Assembly: GCA_043810345.1 (NCBI GenBank)
Contig: JBDROF010000102.1
Coordinates: 34,424 to 98,423 of the forward strand
DNA length: 64,000 nt
DNA from: QYOJ01 sp043810345
GTDB taxonomy: Bacteria; Bacteroidota; Bacteroidia; Bacteroidales; FEN-979
Direction: 5' to 3'
Shown here one piece after another: positions 41,441-51,245 of the stretch. The notes beneath the pieces were generated by a model. It ran no database searches. It was not told where the DNA came from and saw only the letters and a list, made by a program, of their open reading frames with translations. Made by a program: the position numbers and the translations under genes. The stretch's first letter is position 1. Each line of letters starts with the position of its first letter.

Positions 41441-43293
41441 TTCAATTGCGGGTTTAGAAGGAGGTCATTCTCCATCCGGAGATTATCGATGATGAAGCCC
41501 TGACGCTGAGGCGTATTTTTCCCCATGTAAAAGGCGAGAACCTCCTGGATAGAAGAATCTTTTGAAAGGAGAACCGGATCGAGACGAATGTTGTTTCCGA
41601 TGAAATGGCTGAACTCATCCGGTGAGATCTCTCCTAACCCCTTAAACCTGGTGATCTCCGGATTTCCTCCCAACGTTTCAACAGCCTGCTGTTTTTCTTC
41701 CTCTGAGTAACAGTAAAAGGTCTTTTGCTTATTCCGGACACGAAACAGCGGGGTTTGCAGGATGTACAGGTGGCCGTTGCGCACCAGATCGGGATAGAAC
41801 TGCAGGAAGAAGGTCAGCAGCAACAGCCGGATATGCATTCCATCCACATCGGCATCGGTTGCAACCACCACATGATTGTATCGCAGGTTCTCCAGCCCCT
41901 CTTCGATATTCAGGGCAGCCTGTAACAGGTTGAACTCATCGTTCTCATAGACCACCCGCTTACTGAGTCCATATACATTGAGAGGTTTGCCTTTCAACGA
42001 AAATACCGCCTGGGTATTGACATCCCTTGCTTTGGTGATCGAACCGCTGGCAGAGTCCCCCTCGGTGATGAAGATGGTTGTCTCAAACTTCCGGTCTTCG
42101 TGATTGTTATAATGTATGCGGCAATCGCGGAGTTTCTTATTATGGAGGCTAACCTTCTTCACACTGTCTTTGGCGATCTTTTTGATATTTGCCAGTTCTT
42201 TGCGCTCCCTCTCGCTCTGCAGGATCTTCTTCAGCAACGACTCGGCCGTTTCGGAGTTGATGTGAAGGTAGTTATCGAGATGCCGCTTCACAATATCCAT
42301 GATGTAGTTCCGGATGGTCTGTCCATCGGGTTCAATCAGCTGAGAGCCCAGTTTGGTTTTGGTCTGAGATTCAAACACGGGATCCTGCACCTTGATGCTG
42401 ATCGATGCCAGCAGGGAAGCTTTGATATCACTGGTATCAAAATCCTTTTTGTAAAACTCGCGGATGGTCTTCACCAGGGCTTCCCGGAAGGCGGCCAGGT
42501 GAGTCCCTCCCTGCGTGGTATGCTGCCCATTTACAAAAGAGTAATACTCTTCTCCGTACATCTCACAGTGCGTAAAGGCAAACTCAAAATCCCCTTCCTT
42601 TACATGCACAATGGGATACATTACCGGGGAATCGATATAACTCTTCAGCAGGTCGAGTAATCCATTGGAAGAGTGAAATTTCTCACCATTGAAGATGATG
42701 GTCAGCCCGTTATTGAGGTAGGCATAATTCCACAACATCTTGGTGATGTACTCAGGGATGAAGTGGAAATTTCCAAACAGCTCATCATCAGGTGTGAACG
42801 TAACGATGGTGCCGTTCCTGAGTTCGCATTCGTTCTCCTCCTCCTCCTTCAGCAAAACCCCTTTCTGAAACTCCACGATCTTGGTCCTGCCTTCACGGAT
42901 CGACTGAACCTTGAAATAGTTCGTGAGGGCATTGACTGCTTTAGCTCCTACCCCGTTGAGCCCCACTGCTTTCTTAAAGACCTTGGAATCGTATTTAGCG
43001 CCGGTATTGATCTTAGACACACACTCCACCACCTTCCCCAGCGGCATGCCACGTCCGTAGTCACGTACACAAACCTGCTGGTCATGAATGGTCACCTCGA
43101 TCGTCTTCCCGAATCCCATTACATACTCATCGATGGAGTTGTCGAGGATCTCCTTGATCAGCACATAGATCCCATCATCGGGAGAAGCTCCATCTCCGAG
43201 CTTCCCGATATACATCCCGGGACGCATACGGATATGCTGCTTCCAGTCAAGCGACCGTATCGTATCTTCCGTATAGTTATCGGGCTGAAACAT
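41437..43293 (-). CDS. parE: DNA topoisomerase IV subunit B
   Basis: 618 residues from ATG 43293 (MFQPDNYTEDTIRSLDW). An upstream ATG at 43434 adds 47 residues with no family match, so I reject it. GHKL ATPase: EILDNSIDEYVMGFG and GLNGVGAKAVNALT. TOPRIM: ITEGDSASGS and ATDADVDGMHIR. Ends at EISPDEFSHFIGNN-type C-terminus. It relaxes and decatenates DNA with ParC, which is not in the window. The stop TTAA overlaps the HD pseudogene stop on the other strand. Confidence 0.92.
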   Translation of the reverse strand: MFQPDNYTEDTIRSLDWKQHIRMRPGMYIGKLGDGASPDDGIYVLIKEILDNSIDEYVMGFGKTIEVTIHDQQVCVRDYGRGMPLGKVVECVSKINTGAKYDSKVFKKAVGLNGVGAKAVNALTNYFKVQSIREGRTKIVEFQKGVLLKEEEENECELRNGTIVTFTPDDELFGNFHFIPEYITKMLWNYAYLNNGLTIIFNGEKFHSSNGLLDLLKSYIDSPVMYPIVHVKEGDFEFAFTHCEMYGEEYYSFVNGQHTTQGGTHLAAFREALVKTIREFYKKDFDTSDIKASLLASISIKVQDPVFESQTKTKLGSQLIEPDGQTIRNYIMDIVKRHLDNYLHINSETAESLLKKILQSERERKELANIKKIAKDSVKKVSLHNKKLRDCRIHYNNHEDRKFETTIFITEGDSASGSITKARDVNTQAVFSLKGKPLNVYGLSKRVVYENDEFNLLQAALNIEEGLENLRYNHVVVATDADVDGMHIRLLLLTFFLQFYPDLVRNGHLYILQTPLFRVRNKQKTFYCYSEEEKQQAVETLGGNPEITRFKGLGEISPDEFSHFIGNNIRLDPVLLSKDSSIQEVLAFYMGKNTPQRQGFIIDNLRMENDLLLNPQLN

Positions 43294-43438
43294 CCTGCTT
43301 CTCTTTCTACGCGGTGCAAAGGTAACGGATACGGCCTGTGATGAAGTATAGCTGGTGAAAGAGTTTTCAAAAAGAAATGAACAGGCGGACAAGGGACGAA
43401 GACTATTCATTCCTGCATTCCTGCATTGAGGCATTATC

Positions 43439-44704
43439 TTAATTCCCCAATGACCTCCTCACCTCCGTCACCAACATCCGGATTTCCTCCTTCCGTATAA
43501 GAAAGTCTTTGGCCTTGACACCGGATAAGACAACAAAAGCAATCAACTGATACACAGTGGCGGATGTGTATGAACAGGATGCGGCAATCCCGGCGCCGAT
43601 GATTCCGTAAACAGGGATCAGCCAGAGGCTGAGGGCGATGGTGAAGATCAGACCGATTCCGGAAGCAATGGCGCTGTGCATCGGTTTTCCCATCCCGGAA
43701 AAAAAGGCGCTGAGGAGAATGGAAAAAGAGAGTGAGATGATCCCGACCGTCAGGCTGATGATTACCGGTTTGATTCCACTGAATTCAGGCCCGAAAACGA
43801 ACACAAAGAAACTGGCCGGCAACATCAGGATCAATCCTACGATCAGGGTGGAAACCAGCACTCCTACCTTGCTGAAAACGAGGGTTACCTTCACTGCATA
43901 GTCCCATCTCTTTTCATTGCTGATCCTTGAAAGCTGTACCATTGAAATGCTGCGCGGGATGATCCAGACTGCTTCCGAAAGCTGAACACCGGTAGAATAG
44001 ACGCCCAGTGCGGCTTTATTGATCATATGTTCGATAAAGTAATAACTCAACCGGTAATTGAAGAGCTGGAAGATATTGGCTGTTTGTGCCCAGGCACCAA
44101 AGGCAAGGATTTCACGGATAACCCGTTTCATGCCACTCAGCTCGCCCTTCTTCAACCGCGTCGTGATCAAGGCAACACTTGCCAGAAACATGACGATGTA
44201 AGAAATATACATGGCATAAACATAGACCATTACCTCTCTGTTGGAAGTAAACAGGTAGAATGCCAGAAGGGTGGCGATCAGGGAGGTGATCTGGGCCACG
44301 GTAAGAACATTGATGGCCTTGATACGTTCCTGGCCAAGAAGGATCATGATATTCACGGTAAACAGGGAATGGAGTGTGGAAAGGATCATCACATGCACGA
44401 AATAACCTTCCGGAATGGAATCAGTGAAATATAGCAACCCTGCACAGGCAATGGAGGCAATCACTCCCCAAATGTAGGAGGGGATAAAAAGTTTTAACAG
44501 AGGGGTCCTGGGGACAAGATATACCAGTGCCGCACCCCCGATAAAGTTATTCACCATTTGGACTATGGTGACAGCCAGGATGATCAGGCTGATCACCCCC
44601 ACCTTCTCGGCACCGAGATACCGGGCATTCATCACCACGATGACAAGCGTAAATATGGCCGCCAGGAACCGGGTGAAGATCGTGCCCATTATTTTTTTAA
44701 ACAT
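43439..44704 (-). CDS. Polysaccharide flippase (MATE/PST-like)
   Basis: 421 residues, about 12 membrane helices with short loops, ending in a basic tail. Oligosaccharide flippase fold (PST/Wzx class), which moves lipid-linked sugars across the inner membrane. Overlaps the GT4 gene by 8 bases. Substrate unknown. Confidence 0.82.
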   Translation of the reverse strand: MFKKIMGTIFTRFLAAIFTLVIVVMNARYLGAEKVGVISLIILAVTIVQMVNNFIGGAALVYLVPRTPLLKLFIPSYIWGVIASIACAGLLYFTDSIPEGYFVHVMILSTLHSLFTVNIMILLGQERIKAINVLTVAQITSLIATLLAFYLFTSNREVMVYVYAMYISYIVMFLASVALITTRLKKGELSGMKRVIREILAFGAWAQTANIFQLFNYRLSYYFIEHMINKAALGVYSTGVQLSEAVWIIPRSISMVQLSRISNEKRWDYAVKVTLVFSKVGVLVSTLIVGLILMLPASFFVFVFGPEFSGIKPVIISLTVGIISLSFSILLSAFFSGMGKPMHSAIASGIGLIFTIALSLWLIPVYGIIGAGIAASCSYTSATVYQLIAFVVLSGVKAKDFLIRKEEIRMLVTEVRRSLGN

Positions 44705-45884
44705 CGTCCATGACTTGGGTATAAATTGCTGAGAGTTTATCCCCTACTGATTGAGGAGAGTAATAGTCCTGGACACTGGCCCGGATAGCCTCCCGGTCGA
44801 AGAAGTTACCCTGATCAAGCATATGGTCTATTGCCTCTACCAGTGATTGTTTGTCATTCGCCGGAATCAATATGCCGTTGCTGGGATTGATTACTTCAGG
44901 AGCAATTCCAACCGCGGTAGAGACCACCGGAGTGCCGCAGGCCAGGCTCTCGATCAGTACGGTGCCAAAGGTCTCATACCGACTCGAAAGTACTGTAAAA
45001 TCAGCCTGTTCATAGAGATCTGTCAGATCTTTCTGTGCTTTCAGTCCTGCAAAGAAAACTGTTTTTCCAAGTAGACCGAGATCCATAGCCGCCTGCTGCA
45101 TCCGCTCCAGGTCGGGCCCTTCGCCTGCCAGCAGACACCGGAAATCTGACCTTCGCCTGGACAGCTCAGTAACCGCTTCAAGTAATCCACTGATATTCTT
45201 AGCCCGGTCATCAAAACAGGAGACATGTAAAAACTGTTTCTGGGAACCAGGTCTCTCCTGATGCCTGTCAACCTGGAGGGAAGTTTTAACCACATTGGGG
45301 ACCACAAAATAGTGATGATTGAATAGCCGGCAGGAGAGCAATGCCTGCTTCAGCACCTCTGAAACGGCAATCACCGCCGCCGCCTTCCCAACCACATGCC
45401 GGGTGATCAGTTTCCGGAACCACCCCCGGTATGTGCCATTCTCCGGAAAGTATCTTGACCAGTGTTCCGAAATCACATGAGGAACACGGTACCGGCGACT
45501 CAGGTAATGGCCCATCAATGCTGTGCGTGTGAGAACATGCGAGTGTATGACATCAGGAATAAAATCACCTGCCACCTCTAATCCTCTCTGATGGGCCCGG
45601 TAGAAGCTTGAAAGGTTCAACGCCTGGTAGATCCCGGGAAGGACTGTCTCCGGAATCTTGTAATAGACCCGGACAGCCGTTACACCGTTTTCCTCTGCAT
45701 AATCGATCTCAAATTCACTCGGGCAACCGGGATCAGGATGTGCATAAAGAACCACCACATGATGTTGGGTTGCAAGCGCTTCCGCTTGCCGCTGGATAAA
45801 CAATCCCGGCATCGGATCATACCGGTTCGGGTACCAGCGGGGAAGAAACAGGATATTCAGCTTTTGGTCAGATGCAGAGGACAT
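44697..45884 (-). CDS. GT4 glycosyltransferase
   Basis: 395 residues. GT-B fold with FLPRWYPNRYDPMPGLFIQRQ near the N-terminus, HSHVLTRTALMGHYLS, and the donor-site region YETFGTVLIESLACGTPVV with the Glu pair. First gene of a two-gene envelope-glycan unit with the flippase. Sugar unknown. Confidence 0.88.
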   Translation of the reverse strand: MSSASDQKLNILFLPRWYPNRYDPMPGLFIQRQAEALATQHHVVVLYAHPDPGCPSEFEIDYAEENGVTAVRVYYKIPETVLPGIYQALNLSSFYRAHQRGLEVAGDFIPDVIHSHVLTRTALMGHYLSRRYRVPHVISEHWSRYFPENGTYRGWFRKLITRHVVGKAAAVIAVSEVLKQALLSCRLFNHHYFVVPNVVKTSLQVDRHQERPGSQKQFLHVSCFDDRAKNISGLLEAVTELSRRRSDFRCLLAGEGPDLERMQQAAMDLGLLGKTVFFAGLKAQKDLTDLYEQADFTVLSSRYETFGTVLIESLACGTPVVSTAVGIAPEVINPSNGILIPANDKQSLVEAIDHMLDQGNFFDREAIRASVQDYYSPQSVGDKLSAIYTQVMDDV

Positions 45885-45894
45885 GAAGCGAAAT

Positions 45895-45950
45895 TACGAA
45901 TTACGAATGACGAATTACGAATGACGAATTATCCGGCATCCGGCATCAAA
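45895..45950. repeat. 'acgaatt' word repeat
   Basis: GAATTACGAATGACGAATTA-type words in the gap between the NadR-type kinase and GT4 genes, ending with GCATCCGGCATC. No other structure. Confidence 0.7.
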
Positions 45951-45953
45951 TCA

Positions 45954-46505
45954 CTATGTAAAACATGCGTCAACGAATTTTATTGCATTCCTCAACCGCT
46001 CTTCCCCCAGGCCGGAAACAACACGGAAGTTCCAGCCACGTTCCAGCATCTCGTCGTAATAGAGGTTAAAGAGCTGTTCCCGCATGTGCGGATGCTCCCG
46101 TTGCGGATCCTCCTCCCAGGGTGTGTCGATATAGCAAAGGAGGTACAGATCGTAGGAATAGACTTCCAACTGCTTCAGGATCCAGGCATCACACCGGCTG
46201 AATTTCACCTCACTCCAGATCTTGGTGACCAGCAGTTCGGTATCACAGAACAGGTATTGCTTACGGCCTGCATGACCATGAATCCATTTCTCTTTCGCTA
46301 ATGCTTCCTCTGCTTCTTTCTCCAGGTTCAGCTGACCCCCGGCGATCGTCAGGATGTCATGTTCTTCATAAGGCCGGCCCAGCTGATCGATGTACTCCCG
46401 GGCAAACTCCGCCACCCAGAGCGTGTGATAGTGGTTTGCCAGTTGCTCCGCCAGCATCGACTTGCCCGTTGATTCCGGTCCGGTAATAGCGATTCTTCTA
46501 ATCAT
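45954..46505 (-). CDS. NadR-type nicotinamide riboside kinase
   Basis: 183 residues. Walker A GPESTGKSML at the N-terminus and a FAREYIDQLGR lid, with CDTELLVTKIW downstream: the ribosylnicotinamide kinase domain of NadR without the adenylyltransferase or HTH parts. Lies 16 bases downstream of pnuC, so the pair would import nicotinamide riboside and phosphorylate it to NMN. Confidence 0.85.
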   Translation of the reverse strand: MIRRIAITGPESTGKSMLAEQLANHYHTLWVAEFAREYIDQLGRPYEEHDILTIAGGQLNLEKEAEEALAKEKWIHGHAGRKQYLFCDTELLVTKIWSEVKFSRCDAWILKQLEVYSYDLYLLCYIDTPWEEDPQREHPHMREQLFNLYYDEMLERGWNFRVVSGLGEERLRNAIKFVDACFT

Positions 46506-46512
46506 ATTGTCA

Positions 46513-46571
46513 ATAGTACCCCTAAATCCCCTTCTGAAGGGGACTTACTCCCCCTTTAGGGGGCCGGGGGG
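46513..46571. repeat. G/C-run palindromic repeat at the pnuC 3' end
   Basis: CCCCTAAATCCCCTTCTGAAGGGGACTT and CCCCCTTTAGGGGG, close to 11031-11142. It supplies the last 17 or so residues and the TAG stop of pnuC. Confidence 0.8.
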
Positions 46572-47217
46572 CATTTACGATCTTCCTCCTCCATTCCACA
46601 AATCCAAAAATAGCAATTACCGTGAACACCAGGAACTGGAAAGAACTAAGGTAGAGGTTCAGCCAGGCAAACATCCCGATAGAGATCACATCGCCGATGA
46701 TCCAGAGAATCCAGTGCTCGATCTTTTTCTGGGCCAGCAACCACATAGCAACGATATAAATGGCTGTGGTCACTGCATCCCAGGCTGGTATCTCACTATC
46801 TGTAAACTGAACCAGAAGAAATCTGAGGCTAAAGAAGAAACCCGGGATGATCAGGGCATAGATCAGTAGGCCCCGTATCGACAGACGGGTTATCCTGATC
46901 CGCTCATCCTGTTCGTTTTTCCTCAACCAGTTGTACCAGCCATAAGCGCTCATGACCGCATAGAACACATTGATTCCGGCATAGGCATACAACCTGGAAG
47001 AGAAACAGATGTAGACGTAAATCAGTACATTGATGATTCCGAAGGGGTAAACGAGGATCTTCTCCTTTTTCATAAACCACACACTGGCAAGTCCGCACAA
47101 CACAGCGAATATCTCCAGAATGGTTGTCTGGGTTCCCAGGATAACAAACGGATCGGTCAGCACGAAACGAAAGTTATTAACATCATGGGGCAAAGATATT
47201 TTAAAATGACGGAGCAT
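46522..47217 (-). CDS. pnuC: Nicotinamide riboside transporter PnuC
   Basis: 231 residues, seven membrane helices. Typical EIFAVLCGLASVWFM, GIINVLIYVYICF and AYGWYNWLR segments. Imports nicotinamide riboside, trapped by the adjacent kinase. The C-terminal tail NAPRPPKGGVSPLQKGI and the TAG come from the G/C-run repeat and are probably not ancestral. Confidence 0.9.
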   Translation of the reverse strand: MLRHFKISLPHDVNNFRFVLTDPFVILGTQTTILEIFAVLCGLASVWFMKKEKILVYPFGIINVLIYVYICFSSRLYAYAGINVFYAVMSAYGWYNWLRKNEQDERIRITRLSIRGLLIYALIIPGFFFSLRFLLVQFTDSEIPAWDAVTTAIYIVAMWLLAQKKIEHWILWIIGDVISIGMFAWLNLYLSSFQFLVFTVIAIFGFVEWRRKIVNAPRPPKGGVSPLQKGI

Positions 47218-47263
47218 GGAGGAAATGATATAATTTTGCGCGATTCTTCAAATCCTTCCTTCT

Positions 47264-48499
47264 ATGCCACCTGTGGCTCACTTTCAGTTGCCGTTGATTG
47301 TAACACTGCTTCTCCTACTATTGTCGGCCAGGGTACTCGGCGAACTATTTGAACGGATCGGTGCACCCGCCATGGTTGGGGAGGTATTGGCCGGGGTCAT
47401 TCTTGGCCCCTCCCTCATCAACCTGGTGGTTCCCTCCCCGGAACTCAAGGTGATCTCCGATCTCGCTGTCTTCCTGCTAATCATCATGGCAGCCCTGGAG
47501 ATCTCGCCGGAGGAGATCCGGAAGGCCCTGAAACCCGGCACCATCTGGATTGCCGTGTTCGGTTTTTGTGTCCCCTTCCTGAGCGGTATCTCTGCGGGAA
47601 TGCTTCTTGGATATACCCCTATATTTTCCTTGTTTCTGGGCCTCTGTATCTCCATCACAGCATTGCCGGTCACCGTGCGGATCCTGATGGACCTGGGCAT
47701 GCTTCAGAGTGATACCGGACAAATGATCATCACCGCAGCGATCTTCAATGACGTTCTGTCCCTGCTGATCCTGGGAATACTTCTTGATTTTCCCGGGGAG
47801 TCCGGATCTATCCGGCAATTCATCATCTCCGTCGGGATTACTGTGCTGAAGCTGATCCTGTTTATTTCCCTGCTCTATGTAACCTTCCGGCTGATCAGAT
47901 ATGCCTCGCAGAAGCTGGACTTCATCAGTCTGCAACTGGACAGGTTTCTGCTCGTTCTGAAAGGGAAGGAATCGATGTTTGCCTTGGTAATGCTCTTCGT
48001 CCTGATGTTTGCCAGCATATCTGAACTACTGGGGATCTATTTCATTGTGGGAGCCTTCTTCGGAACCATCCTGATCCCCCGGGTTATCGTTTCCAGAAAT
48101 GACTTCCGAAGAGTAAAAGAGGCCGCTTCCGGGATCTCTTCCGGTTTTCTGGTGCCGATATTTTTTGCCGCCATGGGGGCCTCCTTCAGTTTGTCAGCCC
48201 TGCAGGATTACACCCTCTTTCTGATCCTGGCCGGTACCATTTTTACCAGTAAGATCCTCGGTGGATATCTGGGTGGGCGACTCTCCGGAATGAATTCACG
48301 CGATGCCCTGACCCTGGGTATCGGGATCAATGCCGGGGGAGTTATGGCCCTGGTTATTACCAACATTGCTCTGAATAAAAACCTGATCGATCTGAACCTC
48401 TTTTCGATCCTGGTGTTACTGGCACTGATCACTACCCTGATCACTCCATTACTATTGAAGCTCTCTTTTAGAAGAACCGGGAGGTCCGTATCCTTGTAA
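47264..48499 (+). CDS. CPA2-type cation/proton antiporter
   Basis: 411 residues, about 12 helices: GELFERIGAPAMVGEVLAG near the start, AAIFNDVLSLLILG with the conserved Asp, and GISSGFLVPIFFAAMG. Exchanges Na+ or K+ for protons in the inner membrane. The TAATTTTG at 47231-47238 resembles a -7 element. Three transport genes follow one another here (antiporter, DedA, Kup). Confidence 0.87.
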   Translation: MPPVAHFQLPLIVTLLLLLLSARVLGELFERIGAPAMVGEVLAGVILGPSLINLVVPSPELKVISDLAVFLLIIMAALEISPEEIRKALKPGTIWIAVFGFCVPFLSGISAGMLLGYTPIFSLFLGLCISITALPVTVRILMDLGMLQSDTGQMIITAAIFNDVLSLLILGILLDFPGESGSIRQFIISVGITVLKLILFISLLYVTFRLIRYASQKLDFISLQLDRFLLVLKGKESMFALVMLFVLMFASISELLGIYFIVGAFFGTILIPRVIVSRNDFRRVKEAASGISSGFLVPIFFAAMGASFSLSALQDYTLFLILAGTIFTSKILGGYLGGRLSGMNSRDALTLGIGINAGGVMALVITNIALNKNLIDLNLFSILVLLALITTLITPLLLKLSFRRTGRSVSL

Positions 48500-48538
48500 A
48501 AAAGTTTATCTTTACGCCCGTCGTGAAACGCTGAAAGC

Positions 48539-49204
48539 ATGATAGATCTGTTGAAGTTTCTGGTCGATTTTATTTTCCACATCGACCAGCACCTGCTACG
48601 AATTGTCTCTGACTACCAGACCTGGACCTACCTGATCCTCTTTGCCATCATCTTTATGGAGACAGGATTCGTTATCACGCCGTTTCTCCCTGGTGACTCT
48701 TTGTTATTTGCTGCCGGGACGATTGCTGCCATGACAGGCAATCCACTCAACGTTTGGGTGATCATTCCGCTCCTGATTATCGCTGCATTCCTGGGCGACA
48801 ACACCAATTACTTCATCGGGAAGTTTCTGGGACATAAGGTCTACGAGAAAAATTATAAACTCATCAAACGGGAATACCTGGATCAGACTCACCAGTTTTA
48901 CGAGAAGCACGGCAGGATCACCATCATCATCGCCAGGTTCATACCGATCATCCGGACATTCGCCCCCTTTGTGGCAGGAGTAGGTACCATGCACTACATC
49001 CGCTTTGTCTCCTTCAGTATCCTGGGAAATATTTTATGGGTGACCTTCTTCACCCTGACAGGATATTTCTTTGGAAACATTCCGATTATTAAAAATAATT
49101 TTACTATCGCTATTGTTGGGATTATCTTTGTATCCATACTTCCCATGATCATCGCCGGTGTCAGAAAATACCTGGAAAACCGGAAACGTAGAAACAGTGT
49201 ATGA
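48539..49204 (+). CDS. DedA family membrane protein
   Basis: 221 residues with the DedA/VTT core: ETGFVITPFLPGDSLLF, FLGDNTNYFIGKFLG and the basic helix-loop ARFIPIIRTFAPFVAG. Members move undecaprenyl phosphate or lipids across the inner membrane and affect membrane potential. Stop overlaps the kup start by 4 bases. Confidence 0.9.
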   Translation: MIDLLKFLVDFIFHIDQHLLRIVSDYQTWTYLILFAIIFMETGFVITPFLPGDSLLFAAGTIAAMTGNPLNVWVIIPLLIIAAFLGDNTNYFIGKFLGHKVYEKNYKLIKREYLDQTHQFYEKHGRITIIIARFIPIIRTFAPFVAGVGTMHYIRFVSFSILGNILWVTFFTLTGYFFGNIPIIKNNFTIAIVGIIFVSILPMIIAGVRKYLENRKRRNSV

Positions 49205-51165
49205 GTCGCTCGGGTCATAAAAGCCAGATCACCGGGGCCTCTACTGCCGGTGTGCTGGTCACCCTCGGTATTATCTTCGGCGATATCGGGACCTCCCCTC
49301 TCTACGTTATGCGCGCCATCATCCATGGAGCTGATACCATCTCCGAGATGTTCATCCTGGGTGGCCTCTCCCTGGTTTTCTGGACGCTGACCCTGCAAAC
49401 CACTATCAAGTACATCACCATCACCCTGCGGGCTGACAACAAAGGGGAAGGAGGGATTTTTGCCCTCTTTGCCCTGATCCGGAAACGGGCCAAATGGGCA
49501 TACCTGTTTGCCATGATCGGGGGATGCACCCTGCTTTCGGATGGGGTGATCACCCCTGCCATCACCATCGTTTCGGCCGTGGAAGGGCTCATCATCGTCA
49601 ATCCCCGTGTTCCGGTTGTTCCCATTGCCCTGGTCATCATCACGGTGATTTTTTTCATTCAGAAATACGGCACCAAGGTGGTGGGCCGATCGTTCGGTCC
49701 CATCATGCTGGTCTGGTTCACGATGCTGGGGACACTGGGATTACTGCAAATTATCCAGTATCCTGTCATTCTCAAAGCGCTCAATCCCTATTACGGATAC
49801 TATTTCCTGACCCACTTTCCGCAAGGTTTCCTGTTGCTGGGAGCTGTGTTCCTCTGTACCACAGGCGCCGACGCACTCTATTCAGACCTGGGCCATTGCG
49901 GACTGAAAAATATCCGGATCTCCTGGAGCTACGTAAAAACCACCCTGTTACTGAACTACTTCGGCCAGGGAGCCTGGATCCTGATCAATGCCGATTATGT
50001 GAACGAATGGACCAACCCCTTCTTTGCCATCATGCCCTCCTGGTTCCTGATCTTCGGGATCGGCATTGCTACGGTAGCGGCAATCATTGCCAGCCAGGCT
50101 ATGATCACCGGATCTTACACGTTGATCAGTGAAGCGATATCCCTGAACTTCTGGCCCAAGATCAAGATCAATTACCCGACCAACATCAAAGGGCAGATGT
50201 ACATCTCCAGCATCAATTGGATCCTCTACTTCTGCTGTGGCTTTGTCGTGCTCTTCTTCCAGAAATCAGCAAACATGGAGGCTGCATACGGACTGACGAT
50301 CAACATCACCATGCTGATGACTACACTGCTGTTGAGCGTCTACCTGTTCAAAAAGAAAGTACCGGTTTACCTGATCGGGCTCTTTCTGGCGATTTACCTG
50401 TTCATTGAAGGGTCTTTTCTGGTAGCCAATCTCAATAAGTTTATCTACGGTGGATGGTTCACCTTCCTGCTTGGTAGTTTGTTGTTTGTGGTGATGTATG
50501 TCTGGTTTAACGGCCGGAAGATCAAGAACTCCTTCATCGAATTTGTTAAAATCGAAAACTACTTCGAGATCATCAAAGAGCTTCACATCGACGAATCGAT
50601 CCCCAAATACGCCACTCACCTTGTATTTCTTACAAAAGCAAATAAGGCCACCGATGTGGAGACCAAGATCATCTATTCCATGCTCAACAAACAACCAAAA
50701 CGTGCTGATGTTTACTGGTTGTTACACGTCGATATTCTCGATGACCCTCATGTGCTGGAATACAAGATCACTCAGTTGATCCCCGATATCCTGATCAAGG
50801 TGGATTTCAAAATCGGATTCAAGGTTCAGCCCCGGGTGAACCTCTTCTTCCACCAGGTGATAGAAGAGATGAGCCGGAACAACGAAATAGACCTGGTGAG
50901 TAAATACGAGTCCCTTAGGAAGTTCCATGTCATGAGTGACTTCCGGTTCATTGTCATCGACCGGATCCAGAACTACGACTTTGATTTTCCGCCCAAAGAG
51001 CAGTTTATCATGGACATGTATGATGTTTTCAAGAAATTCGGCATCAGTGAAGTGAGGGCCTTGGGGCTGGATACCAGTAACGTGACCATTGAAACAGTAC
51101 CCCTTTACGTCGACAAGGAGATTCCGGTACTCCTGACGCCACATGACCAGAAGAAGCATCAATAG
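49201..51165 (+). CDS. kup: Potassium uptake protein Kup
   Basis: 654 residues, 12 helices plus a cytoplasmic C-terminal domain. LGIIFGDIGTSPLYVM at the N-terminus, GEGGIFALFALIRKR, and TGADALYSDLGHCG are family markers. A proton/K+ symporter. Coupled by a 4-base overlap to the DedA gene. Confidence 0.95.
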   Translation: MSRSGHKSQITGASTAGVLVTLGIIFGDIGTSPLYVMRAIIHGADTISEMFILGGLSLVFWTLTLQTTIKYITITLRADNKGEGGIFALFALIRKRAKWAYLFAMIGGCTLLSDGVITPAITIVSAVEGLIIVNPRVPVVPIALVIITVIFFIQKYGTKVVGRSFGPIMLVWFTMLGTLGLLQIIQYPVILKALNPYYGYYFLTHFPQGFLLLGAVFLCTTGADALYSDLGHCGLKNIRISWSYVKTTLLLNYFGQGAWILINADYVNEWTNPFFAIMPSWFLIFGIGIATVAAIIASQAMITGSYTLISEAISLNFWPKIKINYPTNIKGQMYISSINWILYFCCGFVVLFFQKSANMEAAYGLTINITMLMTTLLLSVYLFKKKVPVYLIGLFLAIYLFIEGSFLVANLNKFIYGGWFTFLLGSLLFVVMYVWFNGRKIKNSFIEFVKIENYFEIIKELHIDESIPKYATHLVFLTKANKATDVETKIIYSMLNKQPKRADVYWLLHVDILDDPHVLEYKITQLIPDILIKVDFKIGFKVQPRVNLFFHQVIEEMSRNNEIDLVSKYESLRKFHVMSDFRFIVIDRIQNYDFDFPPKEQFIMDMYDVFKKFGISEVRALGLDTSNVTIETVPLYVDKEIPVLLTPHDQKKHQ

Positions 51166-51245
51166 CATCATGAAAATTATATAAAGTAAAGCAACTTCAA
51201 TAATAATGTAGTGTAATATATTATTGAAAATGACTAAATTGCGAG

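Noticed and set aside
43294..43434. 47-residue N-terminal extension of parE
   Set aside because: No family match; the normal start MFQPDNYTEDT at 43293 fits the ParE N-terminus.
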